Under the pieces are notes generated by a model that made no database searches, was not told the DNA's origin, and worked only from the letters and a program-made list of their open reading frames with translations. The position numbers were made by a program, and so were the translations under genes. Positions 20,462-30,144 of a stretch of 40,639 nt of DNA are shown here, one piece after another. The stretch is from an uncultured bacterium (lineage in GTDB: Bacteria; UBP6; UBA1177). The first letter of the stretch is position 1. Each line of letters begins with the position of its first letter. The stretch spans positions 1-40,639 of the forward strand of contig CAJOFY010000012.1 in NCBI GenBank assembly GCA_905233945.1, read 5' to 3'.

Positions 20462-20730
20462 CTCGGCCTCCAACATTATATTAAACGCAACCAGCACTCT
20501 TATTAGCTCAATTCCGATAATCAATTTGCAAATCTATAAAACAAAAAAGCAAAAATAACAGAAATACCACTACTATACTTTTTGTAAAAGTCAAGATTTT
20601 TCTAATATTAAATAAATTTCAAGTTAAAACAATAAACCGAATGGTATTTTACAGCATTACAAAATACGCAATTTATTTAACGATTTTTTCTTAACTTAAA
20701 GAAAAGTGTCCGCAAAAACGGAATTGATTT

Positions 20731-22419
20731 TCAGTGGGTGTCACCGCAATCCTTACCGGGAACGATAACGGTTATGTCGCGGCTGTCGAGAACAAGCCCT
20801 TCACCGGTTACTTCAACCGTTACTTTGAAAGTATGCGGCTCGCAGGAATCGTTCTGGTAAACATCGTTCTTGAAAGTTATCGTGTCGAGAATCAGCTGTG
20901 TTCCAGCTTTAACAGTCTGCACCGATTCCGGATAAAAAGATTCTACAAATTCTGTTGTATCAGCTACGCCGTAGTCATTCCCGTTGTGACGAAATTCCGC
21001 TTTAACATCAAGCCTGATATTTTCGGTCAGATTTTTGACAGCTTCCGCTATTTTTGAAGAAAAATCACCGTCTCCATCTTCCACGGAAATATTGAAATAG
21101 TTGGGAGTTGCGGCTGTATCCTGCGATTTTGTCTGCTTTGCAATATATTCAAAATCACTTTTCGGATTAGTAGATGACGATGTGCCGCTCACAGTAACAC
21201 CGATAAATTTGGCGTGGATTTCATTCATTTTGTCAGCTGCATGGGATCTGGCCTTTTCTTTGGTATAAGTATCGTCTATTATCTGCCATTCGTCGTATTT
21301 GCCGCCATTGTTTTTGTTACGGGTAAAAGTATTGAACTCTTTGGCTGTCGCCATAACGAAAACCGGCATTGAATTTTCTCTGAAACACGCACCTCCGATG
21401 CTTCCGATCTGTTCGCTGCAGTCAGCTTCATCAATATGCAGAGACACATCGTGCCGGAAATTGGATGAGTCAAAGTAGACAAGGTGTTCGTTGTCAGCTT
21501 CACCTGAAGCAGCCGCCCAAAGGGCCAGACCGTGATAAGTTCTGTTGCCGCCTGTTGCCGTTGCAATCCCGTCAACTGCATTTTTGATTTTATTGGCACT
21601 AGTCGTGATGTGTTGCAGCAATTCGTAGGCATCCTGGTTTTCAAACACTCCAAATTTTACAACCCCGAAAGCAGAATCAGGAATTTTTGCTTGTATTCCG
21701 TCAACAATCGCAGTCTTCACATTATCTTTCAGATTTTGGTGCTCCGTAGATATAAAACCTGAACGATCGACTAAAAGCAGGACATCGATTCTGTTGATTT
21801 TCGTCTCAAGAGTCAGCACTTTCTCAACGGGATCGCCGTTATAAGGCAGAACAACGGTCAATTCATCTTCGACGCTGTCAGCATCGGAATCAGCATCGGA
21901 ATCAGGTGTTTCACTGTCGGAATCTGCATCTGCATCGGTTGTTTCACTATCGGTGTCCGCATCGCTTGTTTCATCCGAGTCAGTAACATTGTCCTCGTCG
22001 TTACTGCCGGTATCAGTATCTGAATCGGCATCTGCCGCTTCGTCAGAATCAGTAACGCTGTCCTCGTCGTCAGCTGTTGATTCACCGTCTGAATCGGCAT
22101 CTCCGCCCGGAACTGCATCGGAATCACTCTCTCCGCCAGGTTCGCCGTCAGAATCACTGCTGTTCTGCTCATTATCCGTCGTGCCGCTCTCAGAACCAGA
22201 ATCGGCATCCGTTTTTTCAGAATCTTTGTCAGCATCGCTGCTGCCGCCGTTTCCGTTTTCATCATCGGAATTCACCTCATCCGGCAGAGTTTCTCCCCCT
22301 TCCGGCACTTCCGAAAAACCGTCATTGTCATCGTAAATGATTTCTTCAGGATCCTCGCCGGAACATCCGAAAAACAGAAACATTGCCGAAAAAATCAAAA
22401 CAAAAAACCTGTATTTCAT
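20731..22419 (-). CDS. von Willebrand factor A domain lipoprotein with DSD linker
   Basis: A 562-residue lipoprotein (lipobox FLFFGC, Cys19). Residues 29-186 are an Asp/Ser/Glu-rich low-complexity linker (DSDGE, DADSD, TDSDE). Residues about 208-480 are a vWA domain: IDVLLLVDRSGF, then GVVKFGVF, and later AKFIGVTVSG. The metal site motif normally DxSxS reads DRSGF (218-222), so the second serine is replaced by phenylalanine. The C-terminal 80 residues are beta-rich. ATG 22419 has GGAGG four bases upstream. Likely surface-exposed binding protein. It lies 56 bp after the UbiA-family gene. Confidence 0.9.
   Translation of the reverse strand: MKYRFFVLIFSAMFLFFGCSGEDPEEIIYDDNDGFSEVPEGGETLPDEVNSDDENGNGGSSDADKDSEKTDADSGSESGTTDNEQNSSDSDGEPGGESDSDAVPGGDADSDGESTADDEDSVTDSDEAADADSDTDTGSNDEDNVTDSDETSDADTDSETTDADADSDSETPDSDADSDADSVEDELTVVLPYNGDPVEKVLTLETKINRIDVLLLVDRSGFISTEHQNLKDNVKTAIVDGIQAKIPDSAFGVVKFGVFENQDAYELLQHITTSANKIKNAVDGIATATGGNRTYHGLALWAAASGEADNEHLVYFDSSNFRHDVSLHIDEADCSEQIGSIGGACFRENSMPVFVMATAKEFNTFTRNKNNGGKYDEWQIIDDTYTKEKARSHAADKMNEIHAKFIGVTVSGTSSSTNPKSDFEYIAKQTKSQDTAATPNYFNISVEDGDGDFSSKIAEAVKNLTENIRLDVKAEFRHNGNDYGVADTTEFVESFYPESVQTVKAGTQLILDTITFKNDVYQNDSCEPHTFKVTVEVTGEGLVLDSRDITVIVPGKDCGDTH
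21862..22335 (-). repeat. DSD-rich low-complexity linker coding region
   Basis: Degenerate short repeats encoding Asp-Ser-Asp/Asp-Ala-Asp/Gly-Glu runs (residues 29-186 of the vWA lipoprotein). The linker probably keeps the vWA domain away from the membrane. The spacing is irregular, unlike the DTGDT repeat at 663-881. Confidence 0.8.
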
Positions 22420-22475
22420 ATCGCCTCCAACAAAAAAGTCCGGAAAGTATAGCAGAAAATTTTTTAACGGCAATG

Positions 22476-23282
22476 TCAAACAGAAAGCACAGCCAGCACA
22501 ACCAGTGCCGCAACAGCTGCAAGTCCGGTTGTGAGAATTATCCTGCCGTAAATTTTTTTCTCGAAATTTTTACCGGAAAAAAAGCTGTAAAAAAGCAGAA
22601 TCAGGGAAGAAAGCGGCAGGATCACGGCGATTTTCTGCGGCGTAAGCAGAAATCCGGCAGCCGAAAGCAGCATCATAACGCTTGACAGGACAAATGTCTG
22701 AGTAAGAGTCAGATGTTTTTTTCTCCCGGCAAGAGTGTCGCCTTCCATGTCGGAAAGATCTTTCAAGGCTGTGACTCCGAGAACGTGGAGAAGCAGACTT
22801 CCGGAACACGGAAAAAACTCAAGACCTCCTGCAACAATCATCGGATAAGCTATGCCGACACCGGTGAAAAAACACGCAAAAAAACCGCGTTTTTTAAGCA
22901 CAAAAGGAGGGAGCGAATAGGAAACTCCGAAAAGGAGAATCAAAAAAACCAGTATTTTTTCCCATCCGTCAAAAAGAACCACAGTCCCGGCTATCGAGCC
23001 AAAAGCCAGAAAAAGTAGCCACAAAACTGCGTCGCGCCTCGATATAACACCGGAAGGAAGCGGCCTCCACGGCTTGTTTGCCGAATCTTCGACAACATCG
23101 GTTATTGAATTAAGCGTATAGACAAAATTATAAGGAAAAACCGCGACAAAAACCGATTGAACAAGAAAAAGCGGACTGAAGCTCCCCTGTCCCAAAAGCC
23201 TTCCCGCAAAAAATGCGAGAAAAGAAAGAATAAGGACATCTGCCCTGTAAAGTTTGAAAAATGCCGGAATTTTTCGGATCAT
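22476..23282 (-). CDS. UbiA-family prenyltransferase
   Basis: A 268-residue polytopic membrane protein with about eight hydrophobic segments. The two Asp-rich motifs that bind Mg-prenyl diphosphate are visible: NSITDVVEDSANKPWRPLPSG (about 58-78, UbiA form NxxxDxxxD) and KDLSDMEGD (about 174-182). The enzyme should attach a polyprenyl chain to an aromatic or polar acceptor (quinone, tetraterpenoid or similar); the acceptor cannot be read from sequence. The ATG starts three bases after the second subtilase stop and has no visible Shine-Dalgarno, so it depends on coupling. Its location among exported proteins is notable: a UbiA-like enzyme might serve an envelope lipid. Confidence 0.9.
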   Translation of the reverse strand: MIRKIPAFFKLYRADVLILSFLAFFAGRLLGQGSFSPLFLVQSVFVAVFPYNFVYTLNSITDVVEDSANKPWRPLPSGVISRRDAVLWLLFLAFGSIAGTVVLFDGWEKILVFLILLFGVSYSLPPFVLKKRGFFACFFTGVGIAYPMIVAGGLEFFPCSGSLLLHVLGVTALKDLSDMEGDTLAGRKKHLTLTQTFVLSSVMMLLSAAGFLLTPQKIAVILPLSSLILLFYSFFSGKNFEKKIYGRIILTTGLAAVAALVVLAVLSV

Positions 23283-23285
23283 CTG

Positions 23286-25097
23286 CTAAATCGCGGTAAG
23301 AGCACAGCCGGAACCGTCCTCACTTGTATTACGTGAACTTTCGCCGCCTGGCTGTTCAGGCGTGTCGCTGCTTTCTGTATCGGCTGTATCGCCGCTGTCC
23401 GACGGATCAGGCTGATTTGTGTCGGAAGTATCGGTATCAGCCGTATCTGCGGGATCGGGAACAACTATATCCTGGCCGCAGATAACGCCTGACATATCTG
23501 TTCCGGCCATTTCAAGAGCCTTCTTGACCGCTTCGCACGCGTTGATCCTGCCGTAACCGTAATTCATGTTGAAACCGTTGGCGTCATAGGCATCGACACC
23601 GTTTTTATCGGAAGTTTCCTTATAAATTTCGTAAATCTGATCTCTCGTAAGATTCGGATTGGCAGTCATTACAAGTCCTGTGATTCCGGCTGCGAGAGGA
23701 CACGCCGAAGATGTGCCGCCGAAACTGTTCGTGTAGTTGCCGAGTGCGTCGCCGTCGTTTGTATTGCCGGCATTGTAACCGGAACTTCCCATGTTGTCGG
23801 TCGTCCAGATTCCGTCGATGTAACTGCCGCCTCCCCAGCCGTCGCCGCCGCCCGCAGAATCGATGTCGCAGCTTGAAGCCATGAAGTCGAGCGAGTTGCC
23901 GAAATCTGAATAGGACGCCCTGTTTCCGGAAGCGTTGGTCGCACCTATCGCAAAAACATTCGGATTGCTTGCGAAACCGTCGGTTTCTATGCTTTCACCG
24001 CCGTTTCCGGCAGCAAAAAGAATGACTGTTCCGAGCCCGTTCCTGCCGGTTGCGGTAATATTCGCAACGAGATCCTTCAAAGTCTGGTTCATATCGACCG
24101 TCTGACCTGTTCCGTCCGCCGGGCCCCAGCTGTTCGAAATTATGTCTGCGCCGGCATTTGCAGCCCACTCGAAAGCCTCGATTGCCGAAGCGTCAAGCGA
24201 AGTGATTCCGGTCATATTCATTCTTATCGGTATAAGCTGGCAGTTCGGACACGCTCCTGCAATGCCGATGCCGTTGTCGGTTGCTCCGCCTGCAACTCCG
24301 GCGACCGATGTTCCGTGCATGTCCTGCGCACCGGGATTGGGCATATCGTCTCCGTCAGCAAAATCGTGACCGGGAAGAAAACGTCCCTGAAAATCCTCGT
24401 GCGTAAGGTCGAAACCGTCGTCGATTATCGCAAGTTTTACCGTCGAACCGCCGAACTCGCCTTTGAACGCAAGCATGAGATCCCATGCATCGGCAACATG
24501 CGTGTGATCAGTTCCTGTAAGCGAAGAATCTCCGAAATTGTGGAGATGCCACTGGTTGAAAAATAAGGGGTCGCTCGTGATATAGGTTCTTTTCTCGAAC
24601 TGCATGAAAAAGCTCGGCTCAGCCTGCTCCGCAATCTTTTTCTCGACGAGCTCGACCGATTTTCCGACCGGATTTCCGCCTGTTTCGGCAAGATACCAGT
24701 CAGGCGCGTATTTAAACTTCTTCACAAGGCGCATTCCGTTGGATTCAAACCACTTTCCGGCATCAGCAATTCCTGTGATTTTTACAAAAACCATGCCGCT
24801 CGCATAGACTTTTTCGCCGCCGTTTCTTTTGTAAGCCGGAAGAATAGTTCCTTTTTTCGTAAGTTCTTCCAGATTTTTGGGACTAAGTTTATCGAAAAGA
24901 TAGATATTTTCATGCCGCAAAGAGAACTTGAGATCTTTAGGAAGAGAGCCAGCATCTTTCAACCCGACATTTTTGATGAAAGTGTAGCCAGAAGTTTCGG
25001 ACAAAGTAATTTTTTTACCGTTTGAATAGTAATAAAGACCTTCCGCGAACATAAAAAACGGAAGAAAAAGCATAAAAAACAATGTAATTTTTTTCAT
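23286..25097 (-). CDS. Secreted subtilisin-like serine protease (S8), second paralog
   Basis: A 603-residue exported protease paralogous to the one at 504-2564, including the shared GLYYYSNGKK/TLYYYVEGKK mature N-terminus. Signal peptide 1-18; catalytic residues Asp226 (AIIDDG), His261 (DMHGTSVAG), Ser463 (GGTSSACP), oxyanion Asn322 (IISNSWG). Residues about 548-590 are a short TADTDTSDT/PSDSGDTADT linker, much shorter than the first paralog's, and the DUF4215 cysteine repeat is absent. The C-terminus is DGSGCALTAI, the shared GC[SA][LI]xxI ending. ATG 25097 has GGAG eight bases upstream; the upstream in-frame ATG at 25139 lies inside the preceding gene. It follows the DUF11-type gene by 20 bp. 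Confidence 0.94.
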   Translation of the reverse strand: MKKITLFFMLFLPFFMFAEGLYYYSNGKKITLSETSGYTFIKNVGLKDAGSLPKDLKFSLRHENIYLFDKLSPKNLEELTKKGTILPAYKRNGGEKVYASGMVFVKITGIADAGKWFESNGMRLVKKFKYAPDWYLAETGGNPVGKSVELVEKKIAEQAEPSFFMQFEKRTYITSDPLFFNQWHLHNFGDSSLTGTDHTHVADAWDLMLAFKGEFGGSTVKLAIIDDGFDLTHEDFQGRFLPGHDFADGDDMPNPGAQDMHGTSVAGVAGGATDNGIGIAGACPNCQLIPIRMNMTGITSLDASAIEAFEWAANAGADIISNSWGPADGTGQTVDMNQTLKDLVANITATGRNGLGTVILFAAGNGGESIETDGFASNPNVFAIGATNASGNRASYSDFGNSLDFMASSCDIDSAGGGDGWGGGSYIDGIWTTDNMGSSGYNAGNTNDGDALGNYTNSFGGTSSACPLAAGITGLVMTANPNLTRDQIYEIYKETSDKNGVDAYDANGFNMNYGYGRINACEAVKKALEMAGTDMSGVICGQDIVVPDPADTADTDTSDTNQPDPSDSGDTADTESSDTPEQPGGESSRNTSEDGSGCALTAI

Positions 25098-25117
25098 TCT
25101 ACAAACTCCATTCATCA

Positions 25118-26950
25118 CTATATAAACAAAATCGAACAACCTGAATCGTCTTCTTCATCCCCTGCCCCGCTGTCAGCTGAATCTCCGTCACCCGGATTCT
25201 CTCCGCCATTGCCGGAATCACCCGCAGTATCGCCACCGTCATGGGTATCATCATGAGATGAAGTATTGCTGTCGTCGGGAACATCTTTTGTTCCGTCACA
25301 GCTCATGCTCTCCTTCGTGTAAAGCTTAGCCTTGACTGCTGCATCGTCAAAGACCTCGCATGTAGAAGCGAAAGTGGCTCTGACAGGCAGACCCTGATTT
25401 GTTTTGTAAGCCGCTTCCGATCCCGTTTTATCATCCCAGATGAGAGCTGTATTCGTAAATGAAGTGTTTTTCGGCAGATCCTCTGCCATTTTTACGAGGA
25501 AACGCATGAGAATTCTTTCGCAGTTCAACTCATCCTGACAGATTTCCATCGTATCAGCGACCATAATGCCTGATTGGAGCGGAAATCCGCCGTTATCCGG
25601 ATAATTCTCAAAACATTTTCCTGTTCCGGTGTAGTCGATCTGGAAAGTTCCCGGAATATAGGTCTGAAGGCTGTTCAGCTGATCACTTACCATGACGAAC
25701 TCGGCAGGTTCCTGACCGTGGTTTTCAACAACAATTTGGTATCCGAAAACAGTGTCCTTGCATACTTTTCCTTCTTCTCCGGTCGTTGTGAGAAGGAATT
25801 TCTCGTTCTTTTCAGGAATGTCAAACGCAGGGAGGCGCGTGTCAACAGAAAGGATCACATAGTTCGTGAGAACAATGTCTGCACCGGTCTTGATGTAGAA
25901 ATTCATTGAATTTGTTCCGTACTGGACATGCGGATTTATTATGCTGTCAGGAACATTTTCGTCATACTGCAAGAAAAATGTGTCGACATCGAACGAAAGC
26001 TCCTCGCGGCAGTCAGAGACCTCGCCTTTGTGGTTTACAGTCCTGAACTTGCTGTTGAAAGGCTGGTTGAGCGGATTGCAAGAACCGTCGGCATCGCCGA
26101 GAACTAGCGCTGTCGGAGCAAGACCGCCCTGCACTTCCAAAGATTCCGGAGCCGATTTTACGTCATCACCGTCAGCCGTAACGAACGAAACTTTTACCGC
26201 AGCCTTTTCGGGAAGCTCGAAATTCGCGATATTGATTGTTGTTGGTTTCAGATTGGTGTTTGAACTCCATGTCAGACCGTTGTAAAGATAAAGTCTTTTT
26301 CTCGCAATCTGGGAAGATCCATAAACAAGAATGAGCTGCCAGCCGCCGATCATACTCGCAGAACTGCAGTAGACATGTTTCTCGCCGCTCTGAGCACAGT
26401 CGTAGATGTCGTCTACGCCGCTGACCTTATATTCGCCGGCCAGTGATTTAATATTGCCGTTCTCATGGTCGTACTGATAATTAGCAATAATATCGGTGAC
26501 ATCGACTCTGTAAACGTAGTAGTAATAACCTGTCGAATAGTATGTTTCAAACTCAAAACCCTGGGGTGAAGCCGAATTGCCCTGAAGCGATGCTGTGACA
26601 GTATGATCCTCACCATCTGGCGTCATCAAAGTGACCTCGTTGTCGGTAAACATCATCGAATCGGCATCGTTCACTGAAGCAAACCAGATAAGAAATGCTT
26701 GTTCAATAACGGCATCGGCCGGAATATCGCTTTCCAGAAGAAAGTCGCTTGCACCCTCAACACCTATCGAAGTGTCACCCTGCGGTTCGTAAGTCGAATA
26801 AGCACCGGTATTAGCAAGGAGCGACTTCGACAGAATAAAGTAGTCGTAGGCTCCTTCATACTCAAAAGTCGGAATATTACTGATAGGCAGAGCATTCAAA
26901 ATCCCGAAAAAAATCGTGTTTAAAATCAAGAGCTTGCAAACATGTCGCAT
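25118..26950 (-). CDS. Exported surface protein with DUF11-like domain and terminal GCSILFI motif
   Basis: A 610-residue exported protein. Signal peptide about 1-21 (MRHVCKLLILNTIFFGILNA). Residues 25-390 are beta-rich, with VYRVDVTDIIANYQ and GGWQLILVYGS resembling DUF3344-like adhesin modules. Residues about 395-500 look like a DUF11 repeat (YQIVVENHGQEPAEFVMVSD, LQTYIPGTFQIDYTG). Residues about 555-602 form a Gly/Asp/Ser linker, and the protein stops at DDSGCSILFI, the shared C-terminal motif. ATG 26950 has GGAGG seven bases upstream. It leads the operon with the second subtilase, UbiA-like and vWA genes, driven by the promoter at 26987-27014. Probable adhesin-like surface protein. Confidence 0.88.
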   Translation of the reverse strand: MRHVCKLLILNTIFFGILNALPISNIPTFEYEGAYDYFILSKSLLANTGAYSTYEPQGDTSIGVEGASDFLLESDIPADAVIEQAFLIWFASVNDADSMMFTDNEVTLMTPDGEDHTVTASLQGNSASPQGFEFETYYSTGYYYYVYRVDVTDIIANYQYDHENGNIKSLAGEYKVSGVDDIYDCAQSGEKHVYCSSASMIGGWQLILVYGSSQIARKRLYLYNGLTWSSNTNLKPTTINIANFELPEKAAVKVSFVTADGDDVKSAPESLEVQGGLAPTALVLGDADGSCNPLNQPFNSKFRTVNHKGEVSDCREELSFDVDTFFLQYDENVPDSIINPHVQYGTNSMNFYIKTGADIVLTNYVILSVDTRLPAFDIPEKNEKFLLTTTGEEGKVCKDTVFGYQIVVENHGQEPAEFVMVSDQLNSLQTYIPGTFQIDYTGTGKCFENYPDNGGFPLQSGIMVADTMEICQDELNCERILMRFLVKMAEDLPKNTSFTNTALIWDDKTGSEAAYKTNQGLPVRATFASTCEVFDDAAVKAKLYTKESMSCDGTKDVPDDSNTSSHDDTHDGGDTAGDSGNGGENPGDGDSADSGAGDEEDDSGCSILFI

Positions 26951-26986
26951 CTGACTTCCTCCAAAAGCGCAGAACAAAAACTAGTT

Positions 26987-27014
26987 ATTATAGCATTATT
27001 AAATAAAACCGCAA
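26987..27014 (-). promoter_or_regulatory. Putative sigma70-type promoter, minus strand
   Basis: Minus strand TTGCGG (27014-27009), 16-bp spacer, consensus TATAAT (26992-26987). It lies 37 bases before the ATG at 26950 and should drive the DUF11/subtilase/UbiA/vWA operon. Confidence 0.65.
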
Positions 27015-27027
27015 AACCAATATCAAT

Positions 27028-27055
27028 TTGATTTTTTTATATTTATCTCTATAAT
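27028..27055 (+). promoter_or_regulatory. Putative sigma70-type promoter for zinc-ribbon gene and secA
   Basis: TTGATT (27028-27033), 16-bp spacer, consensus TATAAT (27050-27055), 29 bases before the ATG at 27085. It is back to back with the promoter at 26987-27014. Confidence 0.65.
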
Positions 27056-27084
27056 ACCGCGTTTTATTGTTTTTGGAGGAAAAA

Positions 27085-27387
27085 ATGGCTGTTTATATCT
27101 GTCACAACTGCAAAAAATCGCTTGACGACGAACTTGAAGACATCCGCGGCAAAGTCGGAAGACAGGATGTATGCCCGTTCTGCTACTCAGACCTTCACTG
27201 CTGCATGAACTGCCGCTTTCACGATGAGAACTACACAAACGAGTGCCGTGAAGATTCGCGTTCGTTCATCCGCGAAAGAGACAAAGCCAATTTCTGCGCT
27301 TCGTTTGAGTTCATCAAGAACGAAGGCGAGGACGGAAGCGAGGAAATCGAGGCAAAGACACAGCTTAGCGACCTTTTCAAATTTTAA
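27085..27387 (+). CDS. Small zinc-ribbon-like cysteine-rich protein
   Basis: A 100-residue cytosolic protein with GGAGG five to six bases before the ATG. Cysteine pairs CHNC (6-9), CPFC (about 33-36), CCMNC (about 42-46) and a further Cys in NECRED suggest one or two zinc sites. The C-terminal third is acidic (KNEGEDGSEEIEAK). I do not recognise a named family. It precedes secA by 24 bp with no terminator between, so both are probably on one transcript; a role in secretion or stress handling is only a guess from this link. Confidence 0.8.
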   Translation: MAVYICHNCKKSLDDELEDIRGKVGRQDVCPFCYSDLHCCMNCRFHDENYTNECREDSRSFIRERDKANFCASFEFIKNEGEDGSEEIEAKTQLSDLFKF

Positions 27388-27411
27388 TTTTTCAAAATCG
27401 GGAGTTCCGAT

Positions 27412-30144
27412 ATGTTCAAATACCTGTTCAAAAAGATTTTCGGTACTGAAAACGACCGTTTTTTGAAGTCGATCAGACCGACTATCGCAAAAATCAATAG
27501 TTTTGAGGATTCGTTGAAAAATCTTTCAGACGCCGATCTGACGGCCAAGACAGCCGATTTCAAACAGAGAATAGCAAACGGCGAATCACTTGATTCTGTA
27601 CTTCCTGAGGCTTTCGCAGTAGTCCGTGAGGCGGGCAAACGAGTTCTCGGAATGAGACACTACGACGTTCAGCTTGTCGGAGGAATCGTTCTCCACAAAG
27701 GAAGGATCGCCGAAATGAAAACCGGTGAGGGAAAAACGCTTGTCGCAACACTTCCGATGTATCTCAACGCCCTGGAAGGACGCGGCGCGCACCTTGTTAC
27801 TGTCAACGACTACCTTGCTGCCCGAGATGCAGAATGGATGGGAAGGATCTACCGTTTTCTCGGTCTTTCGGTCGGCACGATCCTAAACGGAATGAGCACG
27901 AAAGAGCGCAGGATCGCATACAACAGCGATATAACCTACGGCACGAACAGCGAATTCGGTTTCGACTACCTGCGCGACAACATGAAATACGACATAAACA
28001 ACTATGTCCAGCGCGATCTTCGTTACGGAATCGTTGACGAGGTTGACTCGATTCTTATCGATGAAGCGAGAACACCGCTCATCATCTCCGGTCCGAGCGA
28101 CGAAAGCACCGACCTTTATGTCAGAGTAAACGCCGTTGTCAGGACTCTCAAGGAAGAAGAACATTTTACGAAGGATGAAAAAGCGAAAAACGCGATTCTC
28201 ACGCAGGAAGGTATTTACAGACTCGAAAATCTTCTCGGCGTAACCAATCTTTACGCGCCGGAAAACCTTGAACTTGTCCATCACGTCCAGCAGGCTCTGA
28301 AAGCGAACTTCATGTTCCACAAAGATGTCGATTATGTCGTCAAAAATATCGATGGTGTTGACAAGGTCATGATCGTTGACGAGTTCACAGGTAGGCTCAT
28401 GGAAGGAAGACGTTACAGCGACGGTCTTCATCAGGCTCTCGAAGCGAAGGAAGGGGTCAAAGTCGAGCGCGAAAACCAGACTCTGGCGACGATCACATAC
28501 CAGAATTTCTTCAGAATGTACGACAAACTTTCGGGTATGACAGGAACCGCGGATACCGAAGCGCGCGAGTTCGCCGAAATATACAACCTCGGAGTAACAG
28601 TTATCCCGACGAACAAGCCCGTAATCAGAAAAGATCTTCCCGACCAGATCTACAAAAACCAGGTCGCAAAGGAAAACGCCGTAGTCAGAGAAATTCTCGA
28701 GAAAAACGCGAAAGGTCAGCCGGTTCTCGTCGGTACAGTTTCGGTCGAAAAATCGGAAAGACTGAGCAATCTCCTCACGAAACAGGGGATCAAGCATAAC
28801 GTCCTCAACGCGAAATTCCACATGAAAGAGGCTGATGTCGTAGCTCAGGCCGGCAGAAAGGGAACAATCACGATTGCAACCAACATGGCAGGCCGTGGAA
28901 CCGATATCGTTCTCGGCGGCAACCCCGAAAAACTGGCGATGGCTGAAGCCGAAGCGGTTATGGAAGTTGTTGATACTGAATCACCTGAATTTAAGGAAAT
29001 TCTTGCAAAATACGAAAAAATCTGCGCCGAAGAGAAGAAGGAAGTTCTTGCGGCAGGCGGTCTCCACATCGTAGGAACCGAGCGCCACGAATCAAGACGA
29101 ATCGACAACCAGCTCAGAGGCCGAAGCGGACGTCAGGGAGACCCGGGCTCATCAAGATTCTTCCTCAGCCTTGAAGACGATCTCATGCGTATTTTCGGAA
29201 GCGAGCGTCTTTCCGGCGTTATGTCGAGACTCGGACTTGAAGACGACCAGCCGATCGAGCATAAACTTATTTCAAAATCAATCGAAAACGCACAGAAAAA
29301 AGTCGAAGGACACAACTTCAGCATCCGTAAGAACGTCCTTGAATACGACGATGTCATGAACCAGCAGAGAAAGACGATTTACTCTCTTCGCCGCAGCATT
29401 CTGACAGGCGGAGAAGCAAACAAGCAGGTCATCTACTCTATGATTGAAGACATCGTAAACACCAACCTGCGCAACATAGTCCCCGAAAAATCGACTCCCG
29501 ACTCATGGGATTACGCTTTGGTCAAGGATTTTCTTGCCGGAACGATCGCATATACCGAGGAAGCAAAAGCACAGCTCGACGACAGCCTTTTCGCGGACAT
29601 TGTCAATCCGAACAACTACATCGGGCACAAGAACGAGGCAGCTCTCGGTACAATGGCTCAGAAATGCTACGATTTTCTTGTCGAGCAGTTTGACAAAAAA
29701 ATGGCTGCATACGACACCGAACTCAGCAACGAAATCGAACGCCACATAGTTCTCGAAGTTCTCGACATCTTCTGGAGACGCCATCTTCTCAGCATGGATC
29801 ATCTCCGCGAAGGCATCGGACTGCGCGGCTACGGCCAGAAAAACCCGAAACTTGAATACAAGCGCGAAGGTTTCGCGATGTTCCAGGATATGATGTTCAG
29901 CATCTACACCGAATCTGTTAAACGTCTTTTCTCGGTTCAGGTCGTAACACAGGAAGCGGTAGAAAAATTCGAGCAGAAAGAACAGAAAAAAGAGGCCGAA
30001 GTTCAGAAGAACACGACAGCACCGACTCTCGAGAAAGAGCCCGTCAAACGTACGGCTCCGAAAATCGGCAGAAACGACCCGTGCCCCTGCGGAAGCGGCA
30101 AAAAATTCAAACAGTGCTGCATGGGAAAAGGAATCTACGACTAA
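27412..30144 (+). CDS. secA: Preprotein translocase ATPase SecA
   Basis: SecA drives Sec-dependent export through SecYEG. The 910-residue length and order are canonical: nucleotide-binding fold 1 with Walker [12 protein letters not shown] (about 103-113) and [14 protein letters not shown] (Walker B and downstream); the preprotein cross-linking region; fold 2 with [14 protein letters not shown] and [22 protein letters not shown]; a helical wing and scaffold; and the C-terminal SEC-C zinc motif [18 protein letters not shown] (last 25 residues), which in other bacteria binds SecB and ribosomes. The abundance of exported proteins in the window fits heavy use of this pathway. Its stop abuts the convergent alcohol dehydrogenase with no gap. 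Confidence 0.98.
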   Translation: MFKYLFKKIFGTENDRFLKSIRPTIAKINSFEDSLKNLSDADLTAKTADFKQRIANGESLDSVLPEAFAVVREAGKRVLGMRHYDVQLVGGIVLHKGRIAEMKTGEGKTLVATLPMYLNALEGRGAHLVTVNDYLAARDAEWMGRIYRFLGLSVGTILNGMSTKERRIAYNSDITYGTNSEFGFDYLRDNMKYDINNYVQRDLRYGIVDEVDSILIDEARTPLIISGPSDESTDLYVRVNAVVRTLKEEEHFTKDEKAKNAILTQEGIYRLENLLGVTNLYAPENLELVHHVQQALKANFMFHKDVDYVVKNIDGVDKVMIVDEFTGRLMEGRRYSDGLHQALEAKEGVKVERENQTLATITYQNFFRMYDKLSGMTGTADTEAREFAEIYNLGVTVIPTNKPVIRKDLPDQIYKNQVAKENAVVREILEKNAKGQPVLVGTVSVEKSERLSNLLTKQGIKHNVLNAKFHMKEADVVAQAGRKGTITIATNMAGRGTDIVLGGNPEKLAMAEAEAVMEVVDTESPEFKEILAKYEKICAEEKKEVLAAGGLHIVGTERHESRRIDNQLRGRSGRQGDPGSSRFFLSLEDDLMRIFGSERLSGVMSRLGLEDDQPIEHKLISKSIENAQKKVEGHNFSIRKNVLEYDDVMNQQRKTIYSLRRSILTGGEANKQVIYSMIEDIVNTNLRNIVPEKSTPDSWDYALVKDFLAGTIAYTEEAKAQLDDSLFADIVNPNNYIGHKNEAALGTMAQKCYDFLVEQFDKKMAAYDTELSNEIERHIVLEVLDIFWRRHLLSMDHLREGIGLRGYGQKNPKLEYKREGFAMFQDMMFSIYTESVKRLFSVQVVTQEAVEKFEQKEQKKEAEVQKNTTAPTLEKEPVKRTAPKIGRNDPCPCGSGKKFKQCCMGKGIYD

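Noticed and set aside
20644-20667. GTATTTT/AAAATAC inverted repeat in the gap before the vWA stop
   Set aside because: AT-only 7-bp arms in a very AT-rich stretch can occur by chance and no promoter is aligned with it.
27883-28821. 312-codon minus-strand frame inside secA
   Set aside because: Antisense shadow of a highly conserved gene; no ribosome site or recognisable motif.
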